Part shown: positions 17,348-25,708 of the stretch, piece after piece
How positions within the stretch are numbered: the first letter of the stretch is position 1
How the letters are laid out: every line of letters starts with the position of its first letter
DNA from: Paenibacillus tengchongensis
Lineage (GTDB): Bacteria > Bacillota > Bacilli > Paenibacillales > Paenibacillaceae
Direction: 5' to 3'
DNA length: 64,000 bases
NCBI RefSeq assembly: GCF_008973665.1
Contig: NZ_WACP01000008.1
Coordinates: forward strand, 247,989 to 311,988
Translations under genes and position numbers: made by a program
The notes under the pieces: model-generated
Databases searched by the model: none
What the model saw: only the letters and a program-made list of their open reading frames with translations
What the model was told of the DNA's origin: nothing

Positions 17348-18100
17348 ATGAACCAAACGTCGAAGCAGCAGCCCCAGCTTCTGCCGGGTGAGCTGCGGAT
17401 CACCGGGGGAGCTTCCGGAGAGGCTGCACTGACCCTGCAGGTTCCGCGCTGGAACGCCGGACAGCGGGAGAGTGTGCTCCGGCGGCTTGCGGACCATCCT
17501 TGGCAGCTGTATGTCCTGCTGAACGGCGGACCGGGCGCGGAGCTGGACGGGGTGCCGCTCCTGCCGACTGCCGAAGAGCTGCAGGCACATAATCCGCAGA
17601 GTGCAGAGGCTGAGCTGCAGCAGCCGCTTACGCTGCTCAGCGAAGCCTTGGAGGAAGAGCCGCTGCGTCTGTTCGGGCTGCGCGGCATGGATAAGGAAGA
17701 GCTGCAGAACGGGGTCTTTGCGCTGTGGGCGGAGGAGGCGCAGGATGAGGCCGCCGGGGCAGACAGGGCGGCTCCGGGAGGCGCCCTGGCCCAGGAGCTG
17801 CTGCGCCTGGAGCGCAAAGGCTCCGCCGTGCCCACCGGCGAGTGGCTGGCGGAAGCGGCGGCGGAGGGCTCGCTGCATCAGCCGGGTGCGCAGTTCCATG
17901 CGCTGGCCGCGCGGCCGTTCCCGGCGTCACCGGAGGTGGCGGTGCCGGCGGAGGATTGGGGCGCGCTGCTGCCGCGCACGCCCCGGTCCGGCGAGGGGCT
18001 GGCGCTGATTATGCGCCGCACCGCCGAGGCCGCGCAGCGGCGGGCAGCGGAAGCCGCCCCCGGCGCGCAGCCGGCGGAGCGGCCGGGCAGCCGGGGCTAG
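17348..18100 (+). CDS. Hypothetical protein following the SNF2 helicase
   Basis: A 250-residue acidic, Ala/Glu/Leu-rich protein without membrane segments or a motif I recognise. It contains no CxC...CxH SWIM motif. The start at 17348 is chosen because AGGGAGGA lies 9-10 bp upstream; a nearer ATG at 17339 touches that box. Its last 40 residues are Arg/Ala/Pro-rich and extremely GC-rich, so the true end or an old frameshift there cannot be excluded. Only 33 bp separate it from the helicase gene, which implies co-transcription and a linked function. It might be a remnant or diverged part of a SWIM-type partner, but I have no positive evidence for that. Confidence 0.6.
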   Translation: MNQTSKQQPQLLPGELRITGGASGEAALTLQVPRWNAGQRESVLRRLADHPWQLYVLLNGGPGAELDGVPLLPTAEELQAHNPQSAEAELQQPLTLLSEALEEEPLRLFGLRGMDKEELQNGVFALWAEEAQDEAAGADRAAPGGALAQELLRLERKGSAVPTGEWLAEAAAEGSLHQPGAQFHALAARPFPASPEVAVPAEDWGALLPRTPRSGEGLALIMRRTAEAAQRRAAEAAPGAQPAERPGSRG

Positions 18101-18185
18101 CCCAGGGCGGCGGGGCTCGTCTGCTGCGGCTGCGCCAGGCGTCTGGCGCCCGGCAAGATCGGGGCTGCACGAGAAAGTGCAGCCA

Positions 18186-18239
18186 ATCAAGAAACGCGGT
18201 GCGGGACAGTTTCTGCTGTCCCGCACCGCCTTTCTTGAT
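18186..18239 (+). terminator. Large terminator hairpin after the SNF2 unit
   Basis: Arms ATCAAGAAACGCGGTGCGGG and CCCGCACCGCCTTTCTTGAT around ACAGTTTCTGCTGT, one of the longest stems in the window. No long T run follows on the plus strand, but the stem strength and position between operons support a transcription stop. Confidence 0.7.
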
Positions 18240-18266
18240 AAACAGTGGCCCGTTGCTGATAACCGG

Positions 18267-18453
18267 TTAGTTGGATTTCCGCCGCTTAATTTCTGCTCAT
18301 GCTGCCGGAAAATAAGGTTAGTTGGAAAATTGCATACTAATTCAGCATGTTTACAGACGGCGGCAAGGATTCATCCGTATTAGATGGCGAATATCGAACT
18401 AATTCTCTGAAATCGCCTGAAAACGCAGAATTAGATGGCGGAAATCGAACTAA
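18267..18453. repeat. Cluster of about 25-bp imperfect repeats (family A)
   Basis: Copies lie at 18267-18292 (TTAGTTGGATTTCCGCC...TTAATTT), about 18317-18342 (weak), and in the opposite orientation at 18380-18404 and 18431-18453 (TTAGATGGCGGAAATC then GAACTAA). The same unit recurs near 26094 and 63239-63424. The arrangement in both orientations lets neighbouring copies pair. No gene is seen in 18240-18480. Confidence 0.7.
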
Positions 18454-18481
18454 CGCGCGAAAGGCTGGCCAAGCATCAACT

Positions 18482-18635
18482 TTACTCTCCGCGCTGCGGC
18501 TCCGGGTACTCTCCGCGCTGCGGCTCCGCGTACTCCGCGCGCTGCGGCTCCGCGTACTCCGCGCGCTGCGGCTCCGCGTACTCCCCACGCTGCGGCTCCG
18601 CGTACTCCGCGCGCTGCGGCTCCGCGTACTCCCCG
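18482..18635. repeat. 24-bp in-frame tandem repeat in the alarmone synthetase gene
   Basis: About six copies of a 24-bp GC-rich unit (containing CGCGCTGCGGCTCCGCGTACT) encode the octapeptide tail. Copies differ only by a few bases giving Ala/Gly and one Ala/Pro exchange, which points to recent slippage expansion. Confidence 0.85.
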
Positions 18636-19369
18636 CGCTCCGTCAGCTCAAGGATTTCGCGGCGCAGGCGGAGCATCCGCTGATCCAGCTCGTCGGCGGC
18701 CCGTGCCGCCTCCTTCAGCTCCTCCGCTACATGCGGGGGCAGCCGTTTGTCGAATTTATAATAGAGGATATGCTCCATGCTGGCCCAGAAATCCATGGCG
18801 AGCGTCCGCAGCTGAATCTCCACCTTCACCCAGCGCGTTCCCTCCAACAGCACCAGCGGAATGGCCGCAATGATGTGCAGGCTCTGGTAGCCGTTCGGCT
18901 TCGGATTGGTGATGTAATCCTTGATCTCCAGTACACGCAGATCCTCGCGTCCGCAGAGATGGTCGACAAGGCGGTAAATATCTTTGACGAACGCGCAGAC
19001 AATCCGCATGCCGGCGATATCGTGGATGTGCTGCTCCATATTGTCCAGGGTAAGCTCATGTCCCTTGCGCTCCAGCTTCTGCAGAATGCTCTTGGGCTCT
19101 TTGATCCGTGTCTTCACATGCTCAATCGGGCTGAACCCGTCGCGTATTTGCCACTGCGTCTTAATGACGTCAATTTTATTCTCAAGCTCATTCAGCGCGT
19201 GGCGGTAAAGCGCCGGCAACGCTTTGAAATTCTCCATCTGTCTGGCGAAACCCTCATCCACTTGCCACTTTTGCAAATCCTTGACGTGGACCTGCAGCTG
19301 GTTCAGCGCAGCTTGCGTACTATCATATTCTTCCACTGAGACTCTCCCGCTATCGTATTTGTGACTCAT
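18482..19369 (-). CDS. Small alarmone synthetase (RelA/SpoT domain) with C-terminal octapeptide repeats
   Basis: Predicted to make (p)ppGpp from ATP and GDP/GTP. Residues 1 to about 243 match the stand-alone RelA/SpoT synthetase family (RelQ/YjbM and YwaC type): KTRIKEPKSILQKL, DIAGMRIVCAF, NGYQSLHI and EIQLRTLAMDFWASMEH carry the substrate-binding and catalytic residues. No hydrolase, TGS or ACT domain is present. The last 50 residues are six copies of an eight-residue unit, E-Y-A-E-P-Q-R-A/G, ending right at the stop. The ATG at 19369 has only a weak GGAAG box. It is a single gene, convergent with the SNF2 unit. The tail is unlike anything else in the window and could bind a partner or be neutral. 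Confidence 0.88.
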   Translation of the reverse strand: MSHKYDSGRVSVEEYDSTQAALNQLQVHVKDLQKWQVDEGFARQMENFKALPALYRHALNELENKIDVIKTQWQIRDGFSPIEHVKTRIKEPKSILQKLERKGHELTLDNMEQHIHDIAGMRIVCAFVKDIYRLVDHLCGREDLRVLEIKDYITNPKPNGYQSLHIIAAIPLVLLEGTRWVKVEIQLRTLAMDFWASMEHILYYKFDKRLPPHVAEELKEAARAADELDQRMLRLRREILELTERGEYAEPQRAEYAEPQRGEYAEPQRAEYAEPQRAEYAEPQRGEYPEPQRGE

Positions 19370-19611
19370 TGAACTTCCATGTATAGTTATTTTAACTTAT
19401 GTTCCGGTATGGACGCAAAATCAGGCCCCTGCCGGCGGTGTGAACGGTGTGGAGGCTCCTTTTTGCCGTTTCTGTCCGCAGATAATGATTCTGCCCGAGA
19501 CATTTGGTATGATAGAAGCACGTTTTCGCAGTATTCATGTAGAGGTAAGAATAACTTGACGAATATTCGGCGTGAAGCCGTTCTCACTCTGGAGAAGGAG
19601 GAACTACTACG

Positions 19612-20391
19612 ATGAATTTTTTGCAACGCATTAAAGACGGTGCCAGCCGGGTGAGTGAAAAAGCGCAAAGCTCGGTGGAGGTCGGCAAGCTCAGCAGCCA
19701 GATTTCCGACATTGAACATGAGATGGATATGCACTTTCTGAAAATGGGCAAGCTGTTCTATGAAGGCTACCGCTCCCGGGACCTGACCTTAGCCGAAGGC
19801 CAGATGGTGGAGCTGTCGCGCAGCTGTCTGAAGCTGCAGGAGGAAATTGACGAACTGCGCTTCAAGATTGCCGAGCTGAAAAATGAGCGGCTCTGCAAAT
19901 GCGGCCATGTCGCCTCCCTGGACGCCAATTTCTGTCCGAAGTGCGGACGGAAGCTGGAAGAGGCAGCACCCAAGAAAGAGGCGGCAGCCTATTCAGCCCA
20001 GCCTGTATTTGAGCCCGAGGAGGAAGACGAGTTCTATGGGGCCGAGGAGCTGACGGAGGAGGAAAGAGAGCTGGCTCTGCGGATGGATCCGCGCGCGGCC
20101 GTATATACGGAAGTTCAGCCTGCCGAGAAGGAGCTGCCGCCCGAATCTTACCGTGAGGATTCACAGGAGCCGCCGCGAAGCCGCCGTGAAGCCGATGAGC
20201 TGGAGCGCGAGCGGGAAAGACAGCTGGAGCTGGACCGGCGCATCCGCGACTGGAGAGCCGGGGAGCCTGAAGAGGAGGCGCCGGCTATTCAGGGAGAAAG
20301 CTTGCGGGATACCGTGAAGTGCCAAATTTGCCGCAATGATCTGCCGAAGGGCTCCATGTGGTGCCCGCGCTGCGGTTCCGAACAGATATAG
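19612..20391 (+). CDS. Zinc-ribbon protein with coiled coil
   Basis: A 259-residue soluble protein of unknown function. Residues 1-90 are helical and probably form a coiled coil (ISDIEHEMDMHFLKMGKLFYEGYRS...LQEEIDELRFKIAELKNE). Two zinc ribbons follow: CKCGHVASLDANFCPKCG (about 94-111) and CQICRNDLPKGSMWCPRCG at the C-terminus, separated by a long acidic, charged linker. AAGGAGGAACTACTACG precedes the ATG. It starts a tight run with a TrmB regulator, an unknown protein and xpt. The double ribbon suggests a binding or scaffolding role rather than catalysis. Confidence 0.85.
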   Translation: MNFLQRIKDGASRVSEKAQSSVEVGKLSSQISDIEHEMDMHFLKMGKLFYEGYRSRDLTLAEGQMVELSRSCLKLQEEIDELRFKIAELKNERLCKCGHVASLDANFCPKCGRKLEEAAPKKEAAAYSAQPVFEPEEEDEFYGAEELTEEERELALRMDPRAAVYTEVQPAEKELPPESYREDSQEPPRSRREADELERERERQLELDRRIRDWRAGEPEEEAPAIQGESLRDTVKCQICRNDLPKGSMWCPRCGSEQI

Positions 20392-20426
20392 CGGCATTGT
20401 ACAGACAGACCGGGAGGACAACATAG

Positions 20427-21308
20427 ATGGAACAACTGCTGCAGCATATGCGCAATTTGGGGTTTACGGAGCTGGAAGCAAAGATCATGGTCGAGCTGGC
20501 CGCCAAAGGACAGTCCTCGGGCTATGAAGTGGCGAAGCAGCTCGGCATCTCCAGATCCAATGTGTATGCCGCGCTTCAGCGGCTTACCCAGCAGGGATAT
20601 GTAAGATGCAGCGAGGGAGAGCCGGCGCGCTACAGTGCACTGGCTCCCGAGGAGCTGGCCACGATGATCTCCGGCCGGGTTCAGGCCTCGCTTGAGTTTG
20701 TGGAGAGCGAGATGCCGCGCGGCGGTCCGCTTAGCCCTTCCTTTTACAATCTGGAGGGCGAGCGCAATATACTGGGGGAGCTGGTCCGCCAGCTTAACCT
20801 TGCCAAAGAGGAGATTGTCGTCGATGTCTGGCGCGAGGAAGCCTCGCTGCTGCGCAGCGAGCTGGAGCAGGCTGAGCTGCGGGGCGTAAGACTCCTGTGG
20901 GCTTTCAGCGGTGACAACGCCGCCCCGGCCCCGTATCCGGCCTGGCCGCCGCTCGGCGGCAGAACCCGTCCCGGCGGCGGGCGCAAATTCTCCTTCGTCA
21001 TCGACCGCAGCTGGTGCATGCTCGGCATGCGCAGCGATGACGGCTCGGCGCAGGCGGTGGTCACAGAGCATGAGGTGCTGGTGGAGCTGCTGCTCAACCA
21101 TTTTAGCCAAGAGATGGTGCTTTTCGAGCTGGAGGAAGATATGGGAACAGAGCTGAAACAGCGGTACGGGGAACGCTACGGCCGGATTCTGGGCAAATAT
21201 GTGATGCAGGACAAGGTTGCAGAGAATCGCAGGGGCAGACAGACGGACGAAGAGGAACCGGAAGCAGACGGCGCAATGGAGGCCGTGGAGGAACAGCCCG
21301 GGATCTAG
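20427..21308 (+). CDS. TrmB family transcriptional regulator
   Basis: DNA-binding regulator of 293 residues. The N-terminal 75 residues form a TrmB-type winged helix (GFTELEAKIMVELAAKGQSSGYEVAKQLGISRSNVYAALQRLTQQGYV), followed by an effector-binding domain with the LNLAKEEIVVDVWREEASLLRSELEQAELRGV phospholipase-D-like pattern seen in TrmB proteins. The C-terminal 40 residues are charged and probably disordered. GGGAGGACAACATAG precedes the ATG; it begins 35 bp after the zinc-ribbon gene. TrmB proteins often sense sugars, but no sugar gene is next to it; the effector is unknown. Confidence 0.85.
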   Translation: MEQLLQHMRNLGFTELEAKIMVELAAKGQSSGYEVAKQLGISRSNVYAALQRLTQQGYVRCSEGEPARYSALAPEELATMISGRVQASLEFVESEMPRGGPLSPSFYNLEGERNILGELVRQLNLAKEEIVVDVWREEASLLRSELEQAELRGVRLLWAFSGDNAAPAPYPAWPPLGGRTRPGGGRKFSFVIDRSWCMLGMRSDDGSAQAVVTEHEVLVELLLNHFSQEMVLFELEEDMGTELKQRYGERYGRILGKYVMQDKVAENRRGRQTDEEEPEADGAMEAVEEQPGI

Positions 21309-21347
21309 TTACTGCCGGGAGTAGATTAAGCTGGGGAGGTGACAAGC

Positions 21348-21650
21348 GTGGAGTGTATCGTTCATTTTGATGTAGTGCATCAGGAAGGGACCAAGTCGCT
21401 GCGGGGTCTGCTGTTTTTGGATAAGGGAGAGGTTCCGGGGGAGCAGGAGCTCGTCGGCATGTTCAAGGATATGAATTTCGAGGTCCGGTTAGAGGACCGG
21501 GAGAAGCTGATCTTCAAGCCGGTAAAGCCGGACAAGTTCACGGAAATCCGCATTACCGGCTTTAACAGCGGGAATGCCGGCAGCAAAGAGGAACAGGAGC
21601 TGAAGTCGATCGTCGCCAATCTGCTGCCGCAGAAACCAAGCGGCTTGTAA
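21348..21650 (+). CDS. Hypothetical protein between trmB and xpt
   Basis: A 100-residue soluble protein I do not recognise. The GTG at 21348 follows GGGGAGGTGA by 5-6 bp and is preferred to the GTG three codons earlier, which lies inside that box. The sequence alternates short beta-strands and helices (ECIVHFDVVH, RGLLFLDKGEVPGEQELVGMF, FTEIRITGFN), suggesting a small alpha/beta domain. It lies 39 bp after trmB and 37 bp before xpt, so it is part of the same operon. Confidence 0.7.
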   Translation: MECIVHFDVVHQEGTKSLRGLLFLDKGEVPGEQELVGMFKDMNFEVRLEDREKLIFKPVKPDKFTEIRITGFNSGNAGSKEEQELKSIVANLLPQKPSGL

Positions 21651-21687
21651 AGCGGAGAGTTATTCGTAAGTGGAGGGGGAGCACGGG

Positions 21688-22266
21688 ATGGAACTGCTGA
21701 AACAGAAGGTATTGCGCGAGGGAATCGTCCTCGGTCAAGGCGTGCTCAAGGTCGATTCATTTCTGAACCACCAGATGGACCCGTTTCTGATGCGTGAGGT
21801 CGGCCGGGAATTTACCCGCCGCTTCGCCGGCGAGCCGGTCACCAAGGTGCTGACCATTGAATCCTCGGGCATCGCCCCCGGCATCATGACGGCGCTGGAG
21901 CTTGAGATCCCGTTGATTTTTGCCCGCAAGCAGAAATCGCTCACCCTGACGGAGGATATTTACGTGGAGAAGGTGTACTCGTTCACCAAGCAGGTCAGCA
22001 GCGATATCACCGTCTCCAAGAAATTCATCGCTCCCGGCGAACGGGTGCTGATCGTCGACGACTTCCTCGCAAACGGCGAGGCGGCCTTCGGCCTGGCCCG
22101 CATTGTGGAGCAGGCAGGCGCAAGCGTGGCGGGGATCGGCATTGTCATTGAAAAATCTTTTCAGCCCGGCGCATCCCGGCTGAAGGAAGCCGGTTACCGC
22201 GTAGAATCGCTGGTGCGCATCGCGGCGCTGGAGAACGGGACGGTCTCGTTTGTGGAGGAGAGCTAG
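21688..22266 (+). CDS. xpt: Xanthine phosphoribosyltransferase
   Basis: Salvages xanthine by joining it to PRPP to form XMP. The 192-residue length fits the family. Visible motifs are MELLKQKVLREG at the N-terminus, LNHQMDP, the KQKSLTL loop, and the PRPP-binding signature VLIVDDFLANGEA near residues 119-131. The ATG at 21688 follows GGAGGGGGAG; the upstream in-frame start has no separate site. In Bacillus subtilis xpt-pbuX is controlled by a purine riboswitch; none is seen here, and the gene is instead the fourth of a zinc-ribbon/trmB/unknown run, so its regulation must differ. Confidence 0.93.
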   Translation: MELLKQKVLREGIVLGQGVLKVDSFLNHQMDPFLMREVGREFTRRFAGEPVTKVLTIESSGIAPGIMTALELEIPLIFARKQKSLTLTEDIYVEKVYSFTKQVSSDITVSKKFIAPGERVLIVDDFLANGEAAFGLARIVEQAGASVAGIGIVIEKSFQPGASRLKEAGYRVESLVRIAALENGTVSFVEES

Positions 22267-22518
22267 CGCACAGGGGTGAAGGCTGGACGCGCGGCGGAAG
22301 CAGAGAGTATGGGGCACATTTCGCCGGGCTATAGGGCAACATCTTGGCGCTAACACGGCCGAATAAGTGCGCTGTGTCCGTTAACGCAGCTTAAGTAGCC
22401 TGGCAATGCATAATAACGGCCCCTGAGTCCGTTTAGAGGCAGATGCCTGCGCTAAAAGCCGGGTGTGGGGCGAACGGCGATGCTGTTCGCCTGCAGAAAC
22501 AACAGCCGGTGCATACAT

Positions 22519-22559
22519 AAAGAGCAGGCTCCCGCTTCAGTGGGGGCCTGCTCTTTATT
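22519..22559. terminator. Bidirectional terminator between xpt and the lipid kinase gene
   Basis: Arms AAAGAGCAGGC and GCCTGCTCTTT with an inner CCCGCTTCAGTGGGG stem. It lies between convergent genes. The 22267-22518 stretch holds no gene, only a short GGCCGAATAA...TCCGTTAA motif similar to one near 24228. Confidence 0.8.
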
Positions 22560-22759
22560 CTTTGCTGGCGCGGAGATCGTTGCCTTGTGTGACGTGCACA
22601 GGCGGAACGCCAGGGCTGTGCAGCGTGCGCCAACCGGCAGCGGTGCAGCAGAGGCGAGCGCAAACGGACCGCCACAGCGGCTTGCGGCGCGCGCTGGGCA
22701 ATCCGCCGGGCGGCCTCCTGTGCCGCCCGCTCCGGCCGTGCGGCGGCTGCGCCCCGCCG

Positions 22760-23707
22760 CTACCCGCTGGCGCTGCAGGTGCCTGCCGCGCCCAGAGGCC
22801 GCTCCGCGGCCCGCGGCGAGCGCACGCGCAGCGCGCCAGGCTCGCACCGCACCGCAAAGGCTGCGGTGCCAAGGGCCTCGCCGTCGCCGATGGCATGGCG
22901 CGGCTCGCTGAAGCGGACCGCTGCGCTGTGTCCGCGCAGCATGGTCACGAAGGGCAGCTTCACGTGGCTGCCCTTCAGCAGCGTCGGGAACAGCCGCAGC
23001 ACTTGCATGCGGCTGCACCCGTGCACGACGCAGACGTCGAGCCGGCCGTCGCCGGCCTCCGCCTGCGGGCAGATCAGGAGCCCGCCGCCGTAGCTGGGCA
23101 GGTTGCAGACCGAGACCAGCCAGGCCTGGTCGAAGACGTGCTCCTTGCCGTCGCAGGTCACTAAGACGCGGCAGGGCTTAAAGGTCAGCAGCGTATGCAG
23201 GATGCCGATGATGTACGCCAGCCGTCCGGCGCCGATGGCGTTGCAGAGCCGCTTGTAGGCTCCGTTGTTGACGTTGACGGCGACCTGGGCGTCGAAGCCG
23301 CTGGCGACCGCAGTGAGCGTCAGCCCGCCCGGGCCTGACAGCAGGTCCGCTTCAAGGCAGCGGTCCTGCAGCGCGGCCTCCAGTGCGGCTGCGGTGTCCA
23401 GCGGAATGCCGAAGCCGCGCGCGGTGTCGTTGCCGGAGCCGGCAGGGATCACGCCGAGCGGTACGCTCCGCTTGCGCAGCGCGCCCAGCACGCTGTGGAG
23501 CGTGCCGTCGCCGCCGATGACGAGGGCGGCCTGCCAGTCGTCGCGGCGCGCCAGCGCCAGCAGCACCTGGCCTTCCGCACTGTCCGCACTGTGTGTGAAC
23601 AGCGTCTCGTAGTCGATACTGCGCGCGCGGAGCGTTGCCTCCACGGCCTGCCGGGTCCGCTCGCCGGCTCCGCCGCCGGCGCGGGGATTTATAATCAACA
23701 AGTACAT
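22760..23707 (-). CDS. Diacylglycerol kinase-like lipid kinase
   Basis: A 315-residue lipid kinase of the DgkB/YegS/BmrU group, which phosphorylates diacylglycerol or a related lipid with ATP. Motifs seen: INPRAGGG at the N-terminus, the nucleotide-binding GGDGTLHSVL near residue 65, PAGSGNDTARG, and the C-terminal beta-sandwich with GGGLLICPQAEAGDGRLDVCVV. The ATG at 23707 follows GGAGGAAC; upstream codons are not conserved in the family. The 3' third is extremely GC-rich, and the tail after about residue 300 is not conserved sequence. True substrate is unknown. Confidence 0.88.
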   Translation of the reverse strand: MYLLIINPRAGGGAGERTRQAVEATLRARSIDYETLFTHSADSAEGQVLLALARRDDWQAALVIGGDGTLHSVLGALRKRSVPLGVIPAGSGNDTARGFGIPLDTAAALEAALQDRCLEADLLSGPGGLTLTAVASGFDAQVAVNVNNGAYKRLCNAIGAGRLAYIIGILHTLLTFKPCRVLVTCDGKEHVFDQAWLVSVCNLPSYGGGLLICPQAEAGDGRLDVCVVHGCSRMQVLRLFPTLLKGSHVKLPFVTMLRGHSAAVRFSEPRHAIGDGEALGTAAFAVRCEPGALRVRSPRAAERPLGAAGTCSASG

Positions 23708-23818
23708 GAATGTTCCTCCAGCCTGCAGATTCCTGTAAGTCTTAGTTCCCATTGTACGGAGCGGACAGGCAAAAGGGAATCGTAAAATTAAAGATGGTTT
23801 GCAGCGAAAGACCCAGCT

Positions 23819-24157
23819 TTACAGCTGCCGCAGCTGTCTTTCCGCCAGCTCACCGGCCCACGGAAGCTTATACCATTTTCCGCCCAGGGCATGGTAGAGC
23901 ATAAGCAGCCAGACGGCCAGTGTACACAGCGACAGAAGAACGGCGACCAGAGGGCCGATCAGCGGGATGAAGCCGCTCAGCATATGCGCGGCCATCAGCG
24001 TACCGAAGGCAATCAGCGACTGCAGCGCGTGGAACAGCACGAAGCGGCTGCGTTTTTCCAGCGCCAGGAAGATGATGCCTCCGAGAAACGGGAAGAAATA
24101 GCAGAGGCCTGCGGCAATATGATCCGGCAATCCGGTGGATGATCTGAAAGGGGACAA
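23819..24157 (-). CDS. DUF4870-type small membrane protein
   Basis: A protein of about 112 residues with three hydrophobic helices (IAAGLCYFFPFLGGIIFLAL, ALQSLIAFGTLMAAHML, LVAVLLSLCTLAVWLLMLYHAL) and the charged EKRSRFVLFHALQ loop typical of DUF4870/Tic20-like proteins. The TTG at 24157 is chosen because AAAGGAG lies about 10 bp upstream; a GTG three codons earlier overlaps that box. The function of the family is unknown. It lies between the lipid kinase and a serine hydrolase gene on the same strand, with about 100 bp on either side. Confidence 0.75.
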   Translation of the reverse strand: MSPFRSSTGLPDHIAAGLCYFFPFLGGIIFLALEKRSRFVLFHALQSLIAFGTLMAAHMLSGFIPLIGPLVAVLLSLCTLAVWLLMLYHALGGKWYKLPWAGELAERQLRQL

Positions 24158-24251
24158 TAGGCTCACACTCCTTTGTATGAGCCTATGATTTGTCCGCCTG
24201 AAGTATGTGGGGGACGGCCCGGCGTTCTTGGCCAAATAACGGCCTGGTCCG

Positions 24252-25271
24252 TTAAGGGGTCATAGCGGGGATAATGTGCTGCTCCAGCAGCCCGCGCGGG
24301 TTCTTATAGCGGCTCACGGCGCTCTCGGCAGTGACAATCACAGCCGCCTCAAGGCCCGGCAGGAGCCACAGCTGCTGGCCGCCATGGCCGTGGGCCAGAC
24401 GGTAGGGCTGGCCCGATATGACGCCGTTCCAGCACTGATAACCATAATGTCCGTATGCCGGGTAACCGCCGGTATGGGCCGTGAACATCTCTTCCAGCCA
24501 CTCCGGGCAGATTACCCTCCGATCCCCGTATACACCACCGCCCAGCAGGCACAGGCCGACCTTGGCCAGGTCCCGCGAGGTTAAATACAATCCGATATGG
24601 CCCATGCTGTGGCCTTCGGGGCTGGGAACCCAGGCAGCGTGGCCGATGTCCAGCGGGCCGAATAAATGCTCTTTGGCGTAACTGAAAGCATCCATGCCGG
24701 TATAACGGCTCAGGATGGCCGACAGCAGATGGGAATCGCAGCTGCAGTACTGGAACTCGCCGATCCGGGGCTCATCGATAGGCAGGTTAAGAATATAGGC
24801 GGTGAAGCGGCGGCTTCGCTGCAGATTGCGGACCAGCGGCTCGCCGAGCCGCTTGCCGGTAATCCAGCGGAAGCCCGAGGTCATGCTCAGCAGGTGGTGC
24901 AGCGTAAGTCTGCCGAGCAGCGGCGAGGCGGAGCGCGGCAGCTCCCCGGCAAACGCCTCGGTAAGCGGCGTCTCCACTCCCGGCATATCCCCGCGTTCCA
25001 TGGCGATGCCCGCAAGCAGAGCGGTGAAGCTCTTGGTTGCAGAACGCAGATCATTGAGCATCCCGGCCTGGAATCCGCCGTAATAGCGTTCATATATCAG
25101 TTTCCCGTGGCGGACAACAAGCATACTATGCATCTTGGGATAAGATTTGAGGACAGCCCGGTGGGCTTCCTCCAGACTTTGTCCGCAGGTACCGGTATCC
25201 CCGGGGAGTGCGGTGGCGAGGTAAGGCACCTTTTGACGGGGAGAATGAAGTAATGAGAGCTGTTGGCTCAT
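24252..25271 (-). CDS. Beta-lactamase-like serine hydrolase (class C/PBP4 family)
   Basis: A 339-residue penicillin-binding-protein-like esterase or peptidase; no signal peptide is seen, so it may act in the cytoplasm. The SxxK motif SATKSF near residue 80 gives the nucleophile Ser, the second motif is Y-C-S in FQYCSCDSH, and the third region is HGHGGQQLW. This is the typical 6-aminohexanoate-dimer-hydrolase/EstB-like variant. The ATG at 25271 follows GGAAGGGG. It stands alone with no terminator recognised. Substrate is unknown; true beta-lactam resistance is unlikely. Confidence 0.85.
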   Translation of the reverse strand: MSQQLSLLHSPRQKVPYLATALPGDTGTCGQSLEEAHRAVLKSYPKMHSMLVVRHGKLIYERYYGGFQAGMLNDLRSATKSFTALLAGIAMERGDMPGVETPLTEAFAGELPRSASPLLGRLTLHHLLSMTSGFRWITGKRLGEPLVRNLQRSRRFTAYILNLPIDEPRIGEFQYCSCDSHLLSAILSRYTGMDAFSYAKEHLFGPLDIGHAAWVPSPEGHSMGHIGLYLTSRDLAKVGLCLLGGGVYGDRRVICPEWLEEMFTAHTGGYPAYGHYGYQCWNGVISGQPYRLAHGHGGQQLWLLPGLEAAVIVTAESAVSRYKNPRGLLEQHIIPAMTP

Positions 25272-25429
25272 GGTAATCCCCTTCCGTTTGCAGTCTGCGC
25301 ACACCTGTGGCAGCTTGTGCGGCGATACTGGTATTTTAACCAGAGACAGGGATTTTTCCCGCGGCGGCAAAGAATAATTTTAAAAAAAATTGCCAACAGA
25401 ATTTACATGGAAAGGTGGAAGTTGGTGCC

Positions 25430-25708
25430 GAATATGATACAATATAACGATAAGGCCCGAAAGGGGTGATTCAGCCAGCGGCTCTTCGGGTAAGTACAGT
25501 GTCAAGATGCCGTTTGAATTCCAGGGTGTCTTACTCTCAGCCCAAATCACGACGAACCTGCTTCACCGTCAGGAAGATTTCATTCTGCGGATAATGCAAG
25601 CCAAGGTTGTGAAACGGTCTTACTTGCATTTCGAGGTACGGCGGACTTTTCATCATGCATTCTCTACAACGGAGCATTCATTACCAATGTTTTGGGAGGG
25701 AACTGATC
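25430..25708 (+). promoter_or_regulatory. Long, possibly structured leader of the 62-residue gene
   Basis: A -10-like TATGATACAAT (25434-25444) is followed by about 265 bases without a credible gene. The stretch contains short complementary arms, for example AATGCAAG (25593-25600) with CTTGCATT (25623-25630) and a CCCGAAAGGGG element. I recognise no known riboswitch class. A 70-codon frame at 25507-25719 runs through it but has no ribosome binding site. Confidence 0.35.

Noticed and set aside
16442..17899. Minus-strand frame of 485 codons across the SNF2 helicase and next gene
   Set aside because: High GC content keeps antisense frames open; the plus-strand helicase motifs are unambiguous.
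18347..19339. Plus-strand frame of 330 codons opposite the alarmone synthetase gene
   Set aside because: It mirrors a clearly conserved gene; its protein is low-complexity from the repeats and has no ribosome binding site.
21300..21690. Purine riboswitch for xpt
   Set aside because: No conserved purine aptamer sequence; the gene is inside a tight run.
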